Below, one piece after another: positions 1 through 8,426 of a stretch of DNA of 32,967 nucleotides (positions are counted from its first letter, which is position 1; every line of letters begins with the position of its first letter). The position numbers were made by a program, and so were the translations under genes. The DNA is from Acetobacter tropicalis. GTDB taxonomy: Bacteria; Pseudomonadota; Alphaproteobacteria; Acetobacterales; Acetobacteraceae. The stretch is from NCBI RefSeq assembly GCF_001580915.1, contig NZ_LHZQ01000191.1:1-32967 (forward strand). Reading direction: 5' to 3'. Below the pieces are notes generated by a model. It had not been told where the DNA came from and made no database searches. It saw nothing but the letters and a program-made list of their open reading frames with translations.

Positions 1-39
1 CTTACCCGCCTCAAACGCAACCGCCGCTCTTACATCCAT
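1..39 (-). CDS. frmA: S-(hydroxymethyl)glutathione dehydrogenase / class III alcohol dehydrogenase, N-terminal fragment
   Basis: Only the first 13 codons lie in the window; the gene runs off the left edge. They read MDVRAAVAFEAGK, which matches the usual start of class III zinc alcohol dehydrogenases (E. coli FrmA begins with a very similar RAAVAFAPGKPLEI stretch). An excellent ribosome binding site (AAAGGGAGG) sits about 8 nt upstream of the ATG at 39-37. Members of this family oxidise S-hydroxymethylglutathione, the spontaneous adduct of formaldehyde and glutathione, with NAD. The call rests on 13 residues plus the ribosome binding site, so the gene start is more certain than the exact family. 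The gene is divergent from the ornithine cyclodeaminase-like gene, with about 200 nt between them for both promoters. Confidence 0.7.
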   Translation of the reverse strand, partial: MDVRAAVAFEAGK

Positions 40-239
40 GCTGCATCCTCCCTTTGATCTCCCCCCCTTTACCAAAGACAGGACAAAGCGTCATATCGCG
101 CTGCCGTTATCAGCGCTCCATACGGTGGCAGAACCAGAAGCGAGTAGTTTACAAACGGACAGAATACCAGAGAATGCCACAGGAAGCCGGCTACCATGCT
201 GTGTCCCTTGCCACATGGTTCTGACAGAAAGATTTCCGC

Positions 240-1136
240 ATGAAGCATTATTCTGCTGCCCAAACGCGCGCCCTCCTGCCTTACTCCGCCTTGGTGGACG
301 CTCTGGCCCGCACGGTTCAGGACTATGCCGAAGGGGCAATTCGCTGCCCTGAACGGCTGAGTATTCCTGCTCCCGAAGGCTCGGCGCTGTTAATGACCAT
401 GCCTACCGCCAGCAAGGATCTTCTGGTTACCAAAATACTCACCATCTGCCCGAACAACACTGGCACGGACCGCCCCACCATTCAGGGAGTTGTCACCTGT
501 GCAGATGCCGCAACCGGCACGTTTCTGTTTGCACTGGACGGCCCTACGGTCACCATGCGGCGGACGTCTGCCATCAGTCTGTTGGGCATCAAGCTGCTGG
601 CACGTGGACCGGTCAAACGGGTGTTGATGATTGGTACGGGCACTCAGGCCATTGCCCATGTTGAGGCATTGGCGGCGCTCTACCCCCATGCCTGCGTAAC
701 CGTGCGGGGCCGTTCCGTAGAACGGGCGGAAAAATTCTGCCAGCAGCACAGCACGCCCTCTTTCAGGCTTGCCCCGGAACAGGCTGATGAGGAACCGTTT
801 GATGTTGTCCTGACGCTGACATCCAGCACCACTGTTCTCTATGACGCCCCAGCCGCGCCGCACTGTCTGGTCATAGGTGTGGGTGCTTACAAACCGGAGA
901 TGATTGAGGTTGGCCCCCAGATTGTACACAACAGCCTGCTCTATGTAGATGACCCTGTGGGTGCCCCAACCGAGGCTGGGGATCTGATTCAGGCTGGCAT
1001 CAACTGGCAGAATGTCCGCCCTCTGGCTGCGGCGCTTACAGGCGAGGTTCCTGCAGGCCAACCGATCTTTTTCAAATCAGTCGGGTGTGCCGCATGGGAT
1101 CTGGCAGCATGCCGCGTTGTGGCAACCCAGCAGTAA
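240..1136 (+). CDS. Ornithine cyclodeaminase/mu-crystallin family protein
   Basis: The 298-residue protein has the single-domain length and layout of the ornithine cyclodeaminase/mu-crystallin family. There is an N-terminal substrate half with a Lys in LLVTKILTICPNN, a conserved RTSAIS segment, and a Rossmann NAD(P) site VLMIGTGTQAIAHVEAL near residues 128-144. Family members include ornithine cyclodeaminase, alanine dehydrogenase and delta1-pyrroline-2-carboxylate/delta1-piperideine-2-carboxylate reductase. The short length and the rather sparse ornithine-site residues make an imine reductase acting in proline, hydroxyproline or lysine catabolism the more likely role, but this is inference. 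The ATG at 240 has only a weak purine stretch (AGAAAG) upstream. The gene is monocistronic and divergent from the frmA-like gene. Confidence 0.8.
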   Translation: MKHYSAAQTRALLPYSALVDALARTVQDYAEGAIRCPERLSIPAPEGSALLMTMPTASKDLLVTKILTICPNNTGTDRPTIQGVVTCADAATGTFLFALDGPTVTMRRTSAISLLGIKLLARGPVKRVLMIGTGTQAIAHVEALAALYPHACVTVRGRSVERAEKFCQQHSTPSFRLAPEQADEEPFDVVLTLTSSTTVLYDAPAAPHCLVIGVGAYKPEMIEVGPQIVHNSLLYVDDPVGAPTEAGDLIQAGINWQNVRPLAAALTGEVPAGQPIFFKSVGCAAWDLAACRVVATQQ

Positions 1137-1214
1137 AAGGAGGCTCAAGCAGGAGAAAACCTTCTTTTTCAAGCGGATTCCGGCAGGCAAGCGCAAGATT
1201 ATACGGCTTTGTCC

Positions 1215-1243
1215 TTGAGATACCCCTGCGCTCGCCCTAATAT
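1215..1243 (+). promoter_or_regulatory. Predicted sigma70-type promoter of gcrA
   Basis: A -35 box TTGAGA (1215-1220) and a -10 box TAATAT (1238-1243) are separated by exactly 17 nt. Transcription would start near 1250, about 55 nt before the gcrA start codon. A GATTC (GANTC) site lies upstream at 1176-1180; such sites are methylated by CcrM in this class of bacteria and GcrA acts with that methylation. The match is by eye only. Confidence 0.5.
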
Positions 1244-1253
1244 GCGCCGAATT

Positions 1254-1270
1254 GGAAGCAGGCTGCTTCC
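1254..1270 (+). repeat. Perfect 7-bp inverted repeat in the gcrA leader
   Basis: GGAAGCA (1254-1260), a GGC loop and TGCTTCC (1264-1270) form a perfect hairpin right at the predicted transcript start of gcrA. It could be an RNA hairpin protecting or pausing the 5' end, or a protein operator. Nothing in the sequence decides between these. Confidence 0.45.
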
Positions 1271-1304
1271 TTGTACGATGACAATGTAAAAAAGGTGCCT
1301 GTGA

Positions 1305-1913
1305 ATGGAGTGGACCGAGGAAACAATCTCCCGGCTCAAAGAGCTCTGGGCGGAAGGTCTTTCAACGGCAGAAATAGGCCGTCGGCTCTCCATCACGAAA
1401 AACGCTGTGGTGGGCAAGGCGCACCGGCTGGGGCTCCCCCCCCGCCCGTCACCCATCCGGCGTGGTGTCAAGAAGCCGGAAGCTGAAAGCGTTGCCAAAC
1501 CTGACGGAGCAACTGCTGCGGCCCCGGCTACGTCTCCCGCACCCACAACCAAGGTGGAGGCACCGGACACGGTTACGGAATCTACACAGGTTGTACCCAA
1601 ACCCGCACCTGCAGCAACACCGGCTCCCACACCTGTGGCGGCAGCCCCTACGGCGGCTGTTCAGCCCAAAGTTGCCAAGGTTGAAAAACCGGCTCCTCGT
1701 GCGCCAACAAAACCCAAGCCGGTTCCACAGCGTATTTCAGACCCTGATCCACAAAAGCGGCGTGGACCGTCCTGCTGTTGGCCGATTGGCGATCCGGGAA
1801 CACCGGGTTTCCATTTTTGTGGGGCTGTGCCGCTTCCGGGCAAACCTTACTGTGCTGAACACGCACAGATTGCATACGTTAAACTACGCGACCGGCGCGA
1901 TAACGTCGCCTGA
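1305..1913 (+). CDS. gcrA: GcrA cell cycle regulator
   Basis: GcrA is an alphaproteobacterial transcription regulator that binds sigma70 RNA polymerase and activates promoters carrying methylated GANTC sites during the cell cycle. The 202-residue protein shows the three expected parts. An N-terminal helix-turn-helix begins MEWTEETISRLKELW and continues through the KNAVVGKAHRLGL segment to about residue 45. A long Ala/Pro-rich linker covers about residues 50-150. The conserved C-terminal RNA polymerase-binding region contains CWPIGDPGTPGFHFCG near 158-173 and a PYCAEH motif. The start is fixed by the canonical MEWT opening and an AAAAAAGG ribosome binding site about 10 nt upstream. The linker is longer than in Caulobacter GcrA. 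The gene is apparently monocistronic, with its own promoter at 1215-1243. Confidence 0.95.
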   Translation: MEWTEETISRLKELWAEGLSTAEIGRRLSITKNAVVGKAHRLGLPPRPSPIRRGVKKPEAESVAKPDGATAAAPATSPAPTTKVEAPDTVTESTQVVPKPAPAATPAPTPVAAAPTAAVQPKVAKVEKPAPRAPTKPKPVPQRISDPDPQKRRGPSCCWPIGDPGTPGFHFCGAVPLPGKPYCAEHAQIAYVKLRDRRDNVA

Positions 1914-1969
1914 TCTTTCGAGAGCCTCATGCTCCCTGGCGCTTCCCGCATGACACATGGGATAGCGCC

Positions 1970-2006
1970 CCCTCACCTACCGGATCAGCAATCAGGCAGG
2001 TGAGGG
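1970..2006. terminator. Inverted repeat between convergent gcrA and bactofilin genes
   Basis: CCCTCACCT (1970-1978) and AGGTGAGGG (1998-2006) form a perfect 9-bp stem with a 19-nt loop, placed between the 3' ends of two convergent genes. There is no clean T-run, so it is a possible bidirectional transcription stop or mRNA 3'-end structure, not a textbook intrinsic terminator. Confidence 0.4.
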
Positions 2007-2025
2007 CGTGGTCTTTTCAGACCTC

Positions 2026-2751
2026 TCAGCTTTCTGCGCTGGCGCTCTTTTCTGGCGCGGAGACAGAAGGCTTGGATGCTGCATCATCGCTCAGCATTTC
2101 AAGCTGACCGGTAATCTGACCACCATCTTCCACTTTCAGGCGGCGGCAGGCGGCTTTGCCCAGCAGGCGGCCAGTTGCGCGCAGCGTCAGGCTGCCACGG
2201 GCTGTCAGAGATCCATCCACCGTACCGGCGATCTCCGCATTTTCCACTTCCACACCACCGCGGAACAGGCCACCAGGCATGACGCTCAGTTCCTTGGCGG
2301 TGATCATGCTGGATTCAACGGTGCCTTCAACCACCAGACGTTCAGCATCCTGCACAGTGCCCTGAACGCTGATGCCGCGACCAACCACAAGGGTTCTCTG
2401 TTCGGGCACGTCTTTTTTAGGCTGTACCTGCTGCGGCAGACCGCGGGCGGCAGCACCCGGAATGGGAGGCACGGAAGAACCGGGGGAAAGCGGGGAACCG
2501 GGAGGAAGTGGCGCACGACCCATAGGGGTCTCCTTTGCTGTATCAGGACGGGAAGCCGGAGCCGCACCGCTGCCGGAAGCAGGTGTGGGTGAACCGGCTG
2601 GAGAAGTGGGAGGAAAAATGGTACCAAACGCACTGGTCGGACGTGCCTTGTCAGACGAACTGGCATTCTGACCCGCGCCGGGTGCTGCTGGTTTGGTTTC
2701 TTCAGGTTTGCGTCTTCTGAACAAGAACACCCCCGCCATGCTGGCTGCCAT
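2026..2751 (-). CDS. Bactofilin (polymer-forming cytoskeletal protein)
   Basis: Bactofilins polymerise without nucleotide into filaments that organise cell-wall or polysaccharide enzymes at specific sites. The 241-residue protein has a low-complexity N-terminal half rich in Pro, Ser, Gly and Ala. A basic RRRK patch lies near residue 12. The C-terminal half carries the repeated beta-helix pattern, with VVGRGISVQGTVQ followed by hydrophobic/glycine repeats such as LVVEGTVESSM and AEIAGTVDGSL. The N-terminal tail before the beta-helix is longer than in many bactofilins. The first Met (2751) is assumed; a second Met five codons in (MAGVFLFRRRK) is equally possible because neither has a clear ribosome binding site. 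The gene is divergent from the adenosine kinase gene and convergent with gcrA. Confidence 0.85.
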   Translation of the reverse strand: MAASMAGVFLFRRRKPEETKPAAPGAGQNASSSDKARPTSAFGTIFPPTSPAGSPTPASGSGAAPASRPDTAKETPMGRAPLPPGSPLSPGSSVPPIPGAAARGLPQQVQPKKDVPEQRTLVVGRGISVQGTVQDAERLVVEGTVESSMITAKELSVMPGGLFRGGVEVENAEIAGTVDGSLTARGSLTLRATGRLLGKAACRRLKVEDGGQITGQLEMLSDDAASKPSVSAPEKSASAES

Positions 2752-2938
2752 TTTATGACAGCGGTTTTACTGATCGTGTAACTGCCCGCATCGATCCGTC
2801 TAGCTGGCATTCCAAATTGTTATACAGCCGACAGGCCGAGCGGCAAGCATCCCTTAAGGCTTCCTGTTGCCCTTTTTATGGCAGCGGGCTACCGAAAAAG
2901 CCGACTCATTCATTTTTTTCAGGAAAACACACACGCTC

Positions 2939-3937
2939 ATGACCGTTTCTGAAACGAAATACGACATTCTGGGCATTGGCAATGCCATTACGGACATCCT
3001 TGCCAATGTTGAACCTTCCTTTCTGCAACAGCAAGGTCTGACACCGGGCAGCATGACGCTGATTGACGTGGACCGTGCAAATGCCCTGACAGCCACGCTG
3101 AAAACGGAACGTGTTATGGGCGGAGGCTCGGCTGCCAATACCTGTGTGGTCGCCGCACAGTTTGGCGCACGCGTTGCCTATCTGGGTAAAGTGGCACGGG
3201 ACCAGGCGGGAGATACGTTTGCGCAGGATCTGCGTGAAAACGGCATTACATTTCCTTCCGCCCCGCTGGATGGCCATACTTACGAAAACCTGCCGACGGC
3301 ACGCTGCATTGTGATGGTAACGCCTGATGGCCAGCGCACCATGGCAACCTACCTTGGCGCCTGCACTTACTTCACACCCGATGACGTGATTCAGGAAACC
3401 ATTGCAGCCTCCAGCATTGTGTATCTTGAAGGGTATCTGTTTGATCCGCCCCATGCGCAGGAAGCCTTCCGCCGCGCAGCAACCCTCGCCCACCAGAATG
3501 GCCGTCAGGTTGCGCTCACTCTTTCCGATCCGTTCTGCGTTGGCCGCCACCGTCAAGCTTTTCTGGATCTGGTGCGCGGGCACATTGATATTCTCTTCGC
3601 CAACGAAGATGAAATCTGCGCGCTGTATGAAACGGAAGATTTTGATACAGCCGCCCGCCACACCGAGCAGGACACAACCTTCGCCGCCCTGACCCGCTCC
3701 GGCCTTGGCAGCGTGATCATTCATGACGGCCAGCGCACCAAAGTTGATCCTGTCCCCACCCAGGTGGTCGATACAACTGGCGCTGGTGATGCCTATGCAG
3801 CAGGCTTTCTGGCCGGGCTGACATCTGGGCGGACACTGCCCGAATGTGGCCGACTGGCATCCGTGGCCGCGTCTGAAATCATTTCACACGTTGGCGCGCG
3901 CCCGCTCTCCAACATCTGGCAGGAAATGGGATTCTAA
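2939..3937 (+). CDS. Adenosine kinase (PfkB/ribokinase family)
   Basis: The enzyme is expected to phosphorylate adenosine, or a similar nucleoside or sugar, with ATP. The 332-residue protein opens with DILGIGNAITDI, has the MGGGSAANT sugar-binding signature near residue 60, and ends with the PfkB anion-hole motif DTTGAGDAYAAGFLAG, whose Asp is the catalytic base. This arrangement is that of bacterial adenosine kinase-like PfkB proteins. The start at 2939 (MTVSETKYD) is preferred over an upstream Met at 2867, because homology begins just after it and an AGGAAAA stretch lies about 13 nt upstream. Substrate identity cannot be read from sequence alone. The gene is monocistronic, followed by a perfect 14-bp inverted repeat. 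Confidence 0.8.
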   Translation: MTVSETKYDILGIGNAITDILANVEPSFLQQQGLTPGSMTLIDVDRANALTATLKTERVMGGGSAANTCVVAAQFGARVAYLGKVARDQAGDTFAQDLRENGITFPSAPLDGHTYENLPTARCIVMVTPDGQRTMATYLGACTYFTPDDVIQETIAASSIVYLEGYLFDPPHAQEAFRRAATLAHQNGRQVALTLSDPFCVGRHRQAFLDLVRGHIDILFANEDEICALYETEDFDTAARHTEQDTTFAALTRSGLGSVIIHDGQRTKVDPVPTQVVDTTGAGDAYAAGFLAGLTSGRTLPECGRLASVAASEIISHVGARPLSNIWQEMGF

Positions 3938-3952
3938 AATCCTTTCCCTTTG

Positions 3953-3990
3953 GTTCTCAGAGACTGCTTTTGTGGACAGTCTCTGAGAAC
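3953..3990 (+). terminator. Perfect 14-bp hairpin downstream of the adenosine kinase gene
   Basis: Bases 3953-3966 and 3977-3990 are perfectly complementary (core TTCTCAGAGACTG / CAGTCTCTGAGAA) around a 10-nt loop, 15 nt after the stop codon. It is a likely 3'-end structure for the kinase mRNA. It lacks a downstream T-run on either strand, so it may be a processing or stability element, not an intrinsic terminator. Confidence 0.5.
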
Positions 3991-4319
3991 AGAGAACAGT
4001 TTCACGTCGCCAGAACCAGTTCCCCAAGAGACTTTCTGAAAAAATCAGAGAGCCTGTTCAACGTATCGACAGGTGACGGCTACTGAAAAATTTCAGACGC
4101 TGACAAGCGTGGGGCTTAACAGCGCGCTGCGTTGCCCTGAGAGACGAAAATCCAATACATTCAGTGACAAACGGGGTCACCAGTCCAACTGCTTAGACAC
4201 CCTTTGTCGTGTGGCACGTAAGCAGGCCAGCCTGCCCACGGACGCCAACTGCAAAACCAATGTTGGGTCTTACCAAGCTGGCCTGACAGCACGGAAAGGC
4301 CGTTTAAGGCCGCTCTTTA
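3991..4319. other. Gene-free region with candidate structured RNA
   Basis: About 330 nt between the adenosine kinase hairpin and the 3' end of rnd hold no convincing protein gene. Several perfect stems are visible. CTGAAA-AA-TTTCAG lies at 4083-4096. GTGAC/GTCAC lies at 4164-4168 with 4176-4180. CTGCTTA/TAAGCAG lies at 4189-4195 with 4219-4225. CAGGCCAG/CTGGCCTG lies at 4223-4230 with 4278-4285 and encloses CCAAC/GTTGG at 4245-4249 with 4262-4266. A weak promoter-like pair, TTGCCC (4133-4138) and TACATT (4157-4162), precedes these stems. I did not recognise 6S RNA, tmRNA, SRP RNA or RNase P RNA. Confidence 0.35.
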
Positions 4320-5522
4320 TTACTTCGCTGAAGACTCGCACGGAATAAGGTCTACTTTTCCCTTTTTCACGGCCAGAGCGATATCTCCATTGCGCAGGGC
4401 CAGAGCAGCATCGCCAAACACGCGCTTCCGCCAGCCTGACAGCAAAGGGTTGGGCACGGACGGATCAAGTGCCAGCGCTTCAAGATCATCCATGGATGCC
4501 ACGAGTTTAGGCGCGACATCATGATCTTCACAGCAGGTAGTCAACAGCACTTTCAGCAAGGCCATAAGAGCAGCGGACGGACGCGGCGCATCCTTGCTTC
4601 GGCCTTTCGGCAGGCGGGGCAGTTCTGAATCAGGCAATGCCTGCGCTGCCTTTACGGCGTCCAATAGTCCCTGACCGGTTCGGCCTTCAGCCAACCCACG
4701 CGAGATACCCCTGACACGCGCCAGAGCGTCCACCGTAGCAGGTGCGGTTGCCGCAATTTCCAGCAGACTTTCATCTTTCAGCAAACGCTGACGTGGTACG
4801 TTTACGCGTTGGGCTTCCCGCTCACGAAGCGCCGCCACGGCCCGGAGAATACCAAGCATCCGCCGGTTACCAGTACGGGCACGCAGCCGTTCCCACTGTT
4901 TTTCAGGGTCAGCGCGAAATGTCGCAGGGTCAGCCAGTTCCGCCATTTCGGCAGAAACCCATTCCAGCCGCTTTTCCTGCTCCAGCTTTTTCACCAGCCG
5001 CTCGTAAACAAGCCGCAGCCACGTGACATCACCGGCTGCGTACGTCAACTGCGCGGGCGTTAGGGGCCTGACGGACCAGTCCGTAAACCGGTGACTTTTA
5101 TCAATGGCGTGGCCTGTCAGGGAGCCTACAAGGCTGTCATACCCCACCTGATCTCCATAACCTGCCACCATGGCAGCCACCTGTGTATCAAACACAGGCG
5201 TTGGCAAGGCATCAAACAGATACAGGAAAATCTCCAGATCCTGCCGTGCAGCATGAAAAACCTTCAGCACACTTTCATCTGCCAGCAGATCAGCCAGCGG
5301 CGCGAGATCAAGCCCTTCCGCCAACGTATCAATCAGGACAACATCATTGGCGCCGCCAATCTGAACCAGACATAATTCCGGCCAATATGTGCGTTCCCGC
5401 ATGAACTCGGTATCAATGGTCAGAAACCGCTCTTCCCGTAAACGGATGAGTGAGTCTGCCAGATCCTGTGTTGTGGAAACAAGGCGGGGCTGTGGGAAGG
5501 AGGGAGCTGAAGATTTGGCCAT
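4320..5522 (-). CDS. rnd: Ribonuclease D
   Basis: RNase D is a 3'-to-5' exoribonuclease of the DEDD family that trims tRNA and other stable RNA 3' ends in the cytoplasm. The 400-residue protein has exonuclease motif [20 protein letters not shown] (Asp37 and Glu39), motif II around [13 protein letters not shown], and motif III ending [16 protein letters not shown]. An HRDC-type helical region follows, roughly residues 210-290, with [19 protein letters not shown] inside it. The start is placed at 5522 (MAKSSAP) because a GAAGG ribosome binding site lies 5-6 nt upstream and family similarity begins soon after. A longer open frame exists upstream but overlaps queF and is not family-like. The length is normal. 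The gene is divergent from queF, 126 nt apart. Confidence 0.93.
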   Translation of the reverse strand: MAKSSAPSFPQPRLVSTTQDLADSLIRLREERFLTIDTEFMRERTYWPELCLVQIGGANDVVLIDTLAEGLDLAPLADLLADESVLKVFHAARQDLEIFLYLFDALPTPVFDTQVAAMVAGYGDQVGYDSLVGSLTGHAIDKSHRFTDWSVRPLTPAQLTYAAGDVTWLRLVYERLVKKLEQEKRLEWVSAEMAELADPATFRADPEKQWERLRARTGNRRMLGILRAVAALREREAQRVNVPRQRLLKDESLLEIAATAPATVDALARVRGISRGLAEGRTGQGLLDAVKAAQALPDSELPRLPKGRSKDAPRPSAALMALLKVLLTTCCEDHDVAPKLVASMDDLEALALDPSVPNPLLSGWRKRVFGDAALALRNGDIALAVKKGKVDLIPCESSAK

Positions 5523-5648
5523 AAGACCTTCATACACAACCTGAGAAGAAAAAGAAGCAGACCCACGGCTGCCATGCCTGAAAAGCTTGACGAAACGGCT
5601 TACAGCTTCGACATCCAGAGCTATCTGAGACACAAGGAAGAGTTCATC

Positions 5649-6119
5649 ATGACCCGCCCAGACGACGGCAGCGCCGCCCTCACCCAGTTGGGACGCCACA
5701 CTCCTGCCCCCACCAGCCCGGAAGAGGCTGTGCTGGAACGTGTGCCTGCCCCTTACCCTGACAAACGCTACCTGGTGCGCTTTACCGCACCGGAATTCAC
5801 GTCCCTCTGCCCCGTGACGGGCCAGCCTGATTTTGCGCATCTGGTCATTGATTATGTGCCAGATCAGTGGATTGTGGAGAGCAAATCCCTCAAGCTGTTT
5901 CTGACCAGCTTCCGAAACCACGGCGCGTTTCACGAAGCCTGCTCTGTGCAGATTGCGACAACACTGGTTGATCTGCTCTCGCCCGTCTGGTTGCGCATTG
6001 GGGCCTATTGGTACCCCCGTGGTGGTATTCCCATTGATGTCTTCTGGCAGACAGGCGCCCCCCCGGCAGATGTCTGGATTCCCTCACAGGATGTTCCCAC
6101 ATATCGCGGCCGCGGCTAG
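5649..6119 (+). CDS. queF: NADPH-dependent 7-cyano-7-deazaguanine reductase
   Basis: QueF reduces the nitrile preQ0 to preQ1, the last free-base step before queuosine is built into tRNA. This is the short single-domain form (156 residues, YkvM/type I). Visible features are the catalytic Cys54 and Asp61 in [11 protein letters not shown], the QueF family motif [16 protein letters not shown] that binds NADPH, and the Glu of AFHE near residue 99. The start at 5649 is chosen for a strong AAGGAAG ribosome binding site 8-9 nt upstream; an upstream in-frame Met at 5574 lacks one. No other queuosine genes are nearby, and I see no preQ1 riboswitch upstream. The gene is divergent from rnd. Confidence 0.95.
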   Translation: MTRPDDGSAALTQLGRHTPAPTSPEEAVLERVPAPYPDKRYLVRFTAPEFTSLCPVTGQPDFAHLVIDYVPDQWIVESKSLKLFLTSFRNHGAFHEACSVQIATTLVDLLSPVWLRIGAYWYPRGGIPIDVFWQTGAPPADVWIPSQDVPTYRGRG

Positions 6120-6417
6120 ATCTGCCCACAGAAGACAATCTGAAATATCCGCAAAGGAAGGACCTGAAAAAAGAAAGGCCGTGGAGAAGTTTTATCGCTG
6201 AAAGGCACATTTGTGTGCTCGATACCGGTAGTATCTCAGCGATATGCTAACACCTTCAGGTGCAAGCCTAGCAAGATCGGCCTGCTTTTGAGCCTCTGTA
6301 CACCCCTTCTAAAAGAGGCTCACAAAAAGATATCGCGGAAAATCCTTTTGTGAGGCTGGGCGGAGCAGCGGGAACAGCTCCCTCATTTTGCTCTCTGGTA
6401 GAAAAGTCTGCGCATAA
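6120..6417. other. Gene-free region between queF and the atp terminator with nested hairpins
   Basis: No protein gene is convincing here. The region carries a three-way-junction fold (6193-6244, listed separately) and a small CACC-TTCA-GGTG hairpin at 6251-6262. GAGCCTCT/AGAGGCTC pair at 6290-6297 with 6314-6321, and CACAAAA/TTTTGTG pair at 6321-6327 with 6346-6352. It lies between convergent queF and atpC, so it could be the queF 3' untranslated region, an independent small RNA, or both. Confidence 0.4.
6193..6244. ncRNA. Candidate three-way-junction RNA element
   Basis: An outer perfect 9-bp stem, TATCGCTGA (6193-6201) with TCAGCGATA (6236-6244), encloses two perfect hairpins almost without spacers. 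These are GCACA-TTTG-TGTGC and GATAC-CGGTA-GTATC, the second directly abutting the closing arm at 6235/6236. The symmetry means either strand could fold. No T-run follows on the plus strand, so it is not a simple terminator. Transcription is not shown by the sequence. Confidence 0.35.
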
Positions 6418-6447
6418 AAAAAGCCACCTGATAACAGGTGGCTTTTT
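6418..6447 (-). terminator. Intrinsic terminator of the atp operon (probably bidirectional)
   Basis: A perfect stem AAAAAGCCACCTG (6418-6430) / CAGGTGGCTTTTT (6435-6447) with an ATAA loop lies 35 nt beyond the atpC stop. On the minus strand the stem is followed by a T-run, giving a textbook terminator; on the plus strand it also ends in T5 and could stop readthrough from queF. Confidence 0.9.
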
Positions 6448-6481
6448 GTTTGGACTTCAACAGCCCCTACTGACCAACATA

Positions 6482-6895
6482 TCAGGCCGAGTGGGAAGAG
6501 CCTGCTTCAATTTCAGCACGGACCGCCAGGATTTTATCCTGAAGCACGTCCAGCCGGGACATATCACTCTTGTCCGCTTTGTCCCATGCTTCCGTCAGAG
6601 CTTCCAACTGGGCAGTTGCGTTATCAATAGAGATTGCGCTTACCGGCTCAGCTTTGTCTGCCAGAATGGTGCAGCGGGTTGCTGTCATGTCAGCAAAGCC
6701 ACCGCCTACAAAAAAGCGGTCTGTCACCGTATCATTTTCATACAGTGACACAACACCACCACGGAGCAGAAGCATCATAGGGGCATGATCGGGCATGGCG
6801 GCAATATCGCCTTCCGCACCCGGCATTACCACCATATCTACTTCACGCGACACCAGAACCTTTTCAGGGCTGATAATCTCGACCTGGATCGGCAT
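6482..6895 (-). CDS. atpC: F1 ATP synthase epsilon subunit
   Basis: The epsilon subunit is part of the F1 central stalk and couples rotation to catalysis while inhibiting ATP hydrolysis. The 137-residue protein has the standard N-terminal beta-sandwich starting MPIQVEIISPEKVLVSREV, the AEGDIAAMPDHAP stretch, and a C-terminal helical hairpin (about residues 88-130). Length is normal. The ATG at 6895 follows an AAGGAG ribosome binding site at 8 nt. It is the last gene of atpHAGDC, 27 nt after atpD, and the operon terminator follows. Confidence 0.97.
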   Translation of the reverse strand: MPIQVEIISPEKVLVSREVDMVVMPGAEGDIAAMPDHAPMMLLLRGGVVSLYENDTVTDRFFVGGGFADMTATRCTILADKAEPVSAISIDNATAQLEALTEAWDKADKSDMSRLDVLQDKILAVRAEIEAGSSHSA

Positions 6896-6922
6896 GGATG
6901 TGCTCCTTCCCGAAATCGGCTA

Positions 6923-8398
<1,476 letters not shown>

Positions 8399-8426
8399 TC
8401 AGCTCCTGCGGGGCAAACGAGCGGGC

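Noticed and set aside
4028-4055. Possible insertion-sequence end (GAGACTTTCTGAAAAAATC resembles some IS5-family termini)
   Set aside because: No matching opposite end, target duplication or transposase fragment could be found nearby; the resemblance is too short.
4073-4348. Plus-strand 91-codon open frame between the adenosine kinase gene and rnd
   Set aside because: There is no ribosome binding site, no recognisable motif, and it runs into the rnd 3' end. The region looks more like structured non-coding DNA.
6193-6244. Hammerhead ribozyme as explanation for the three-way junction
   Set aside because: The conserved core sequences (CUGANGA and GAAA around the junction) are absent on both strands.
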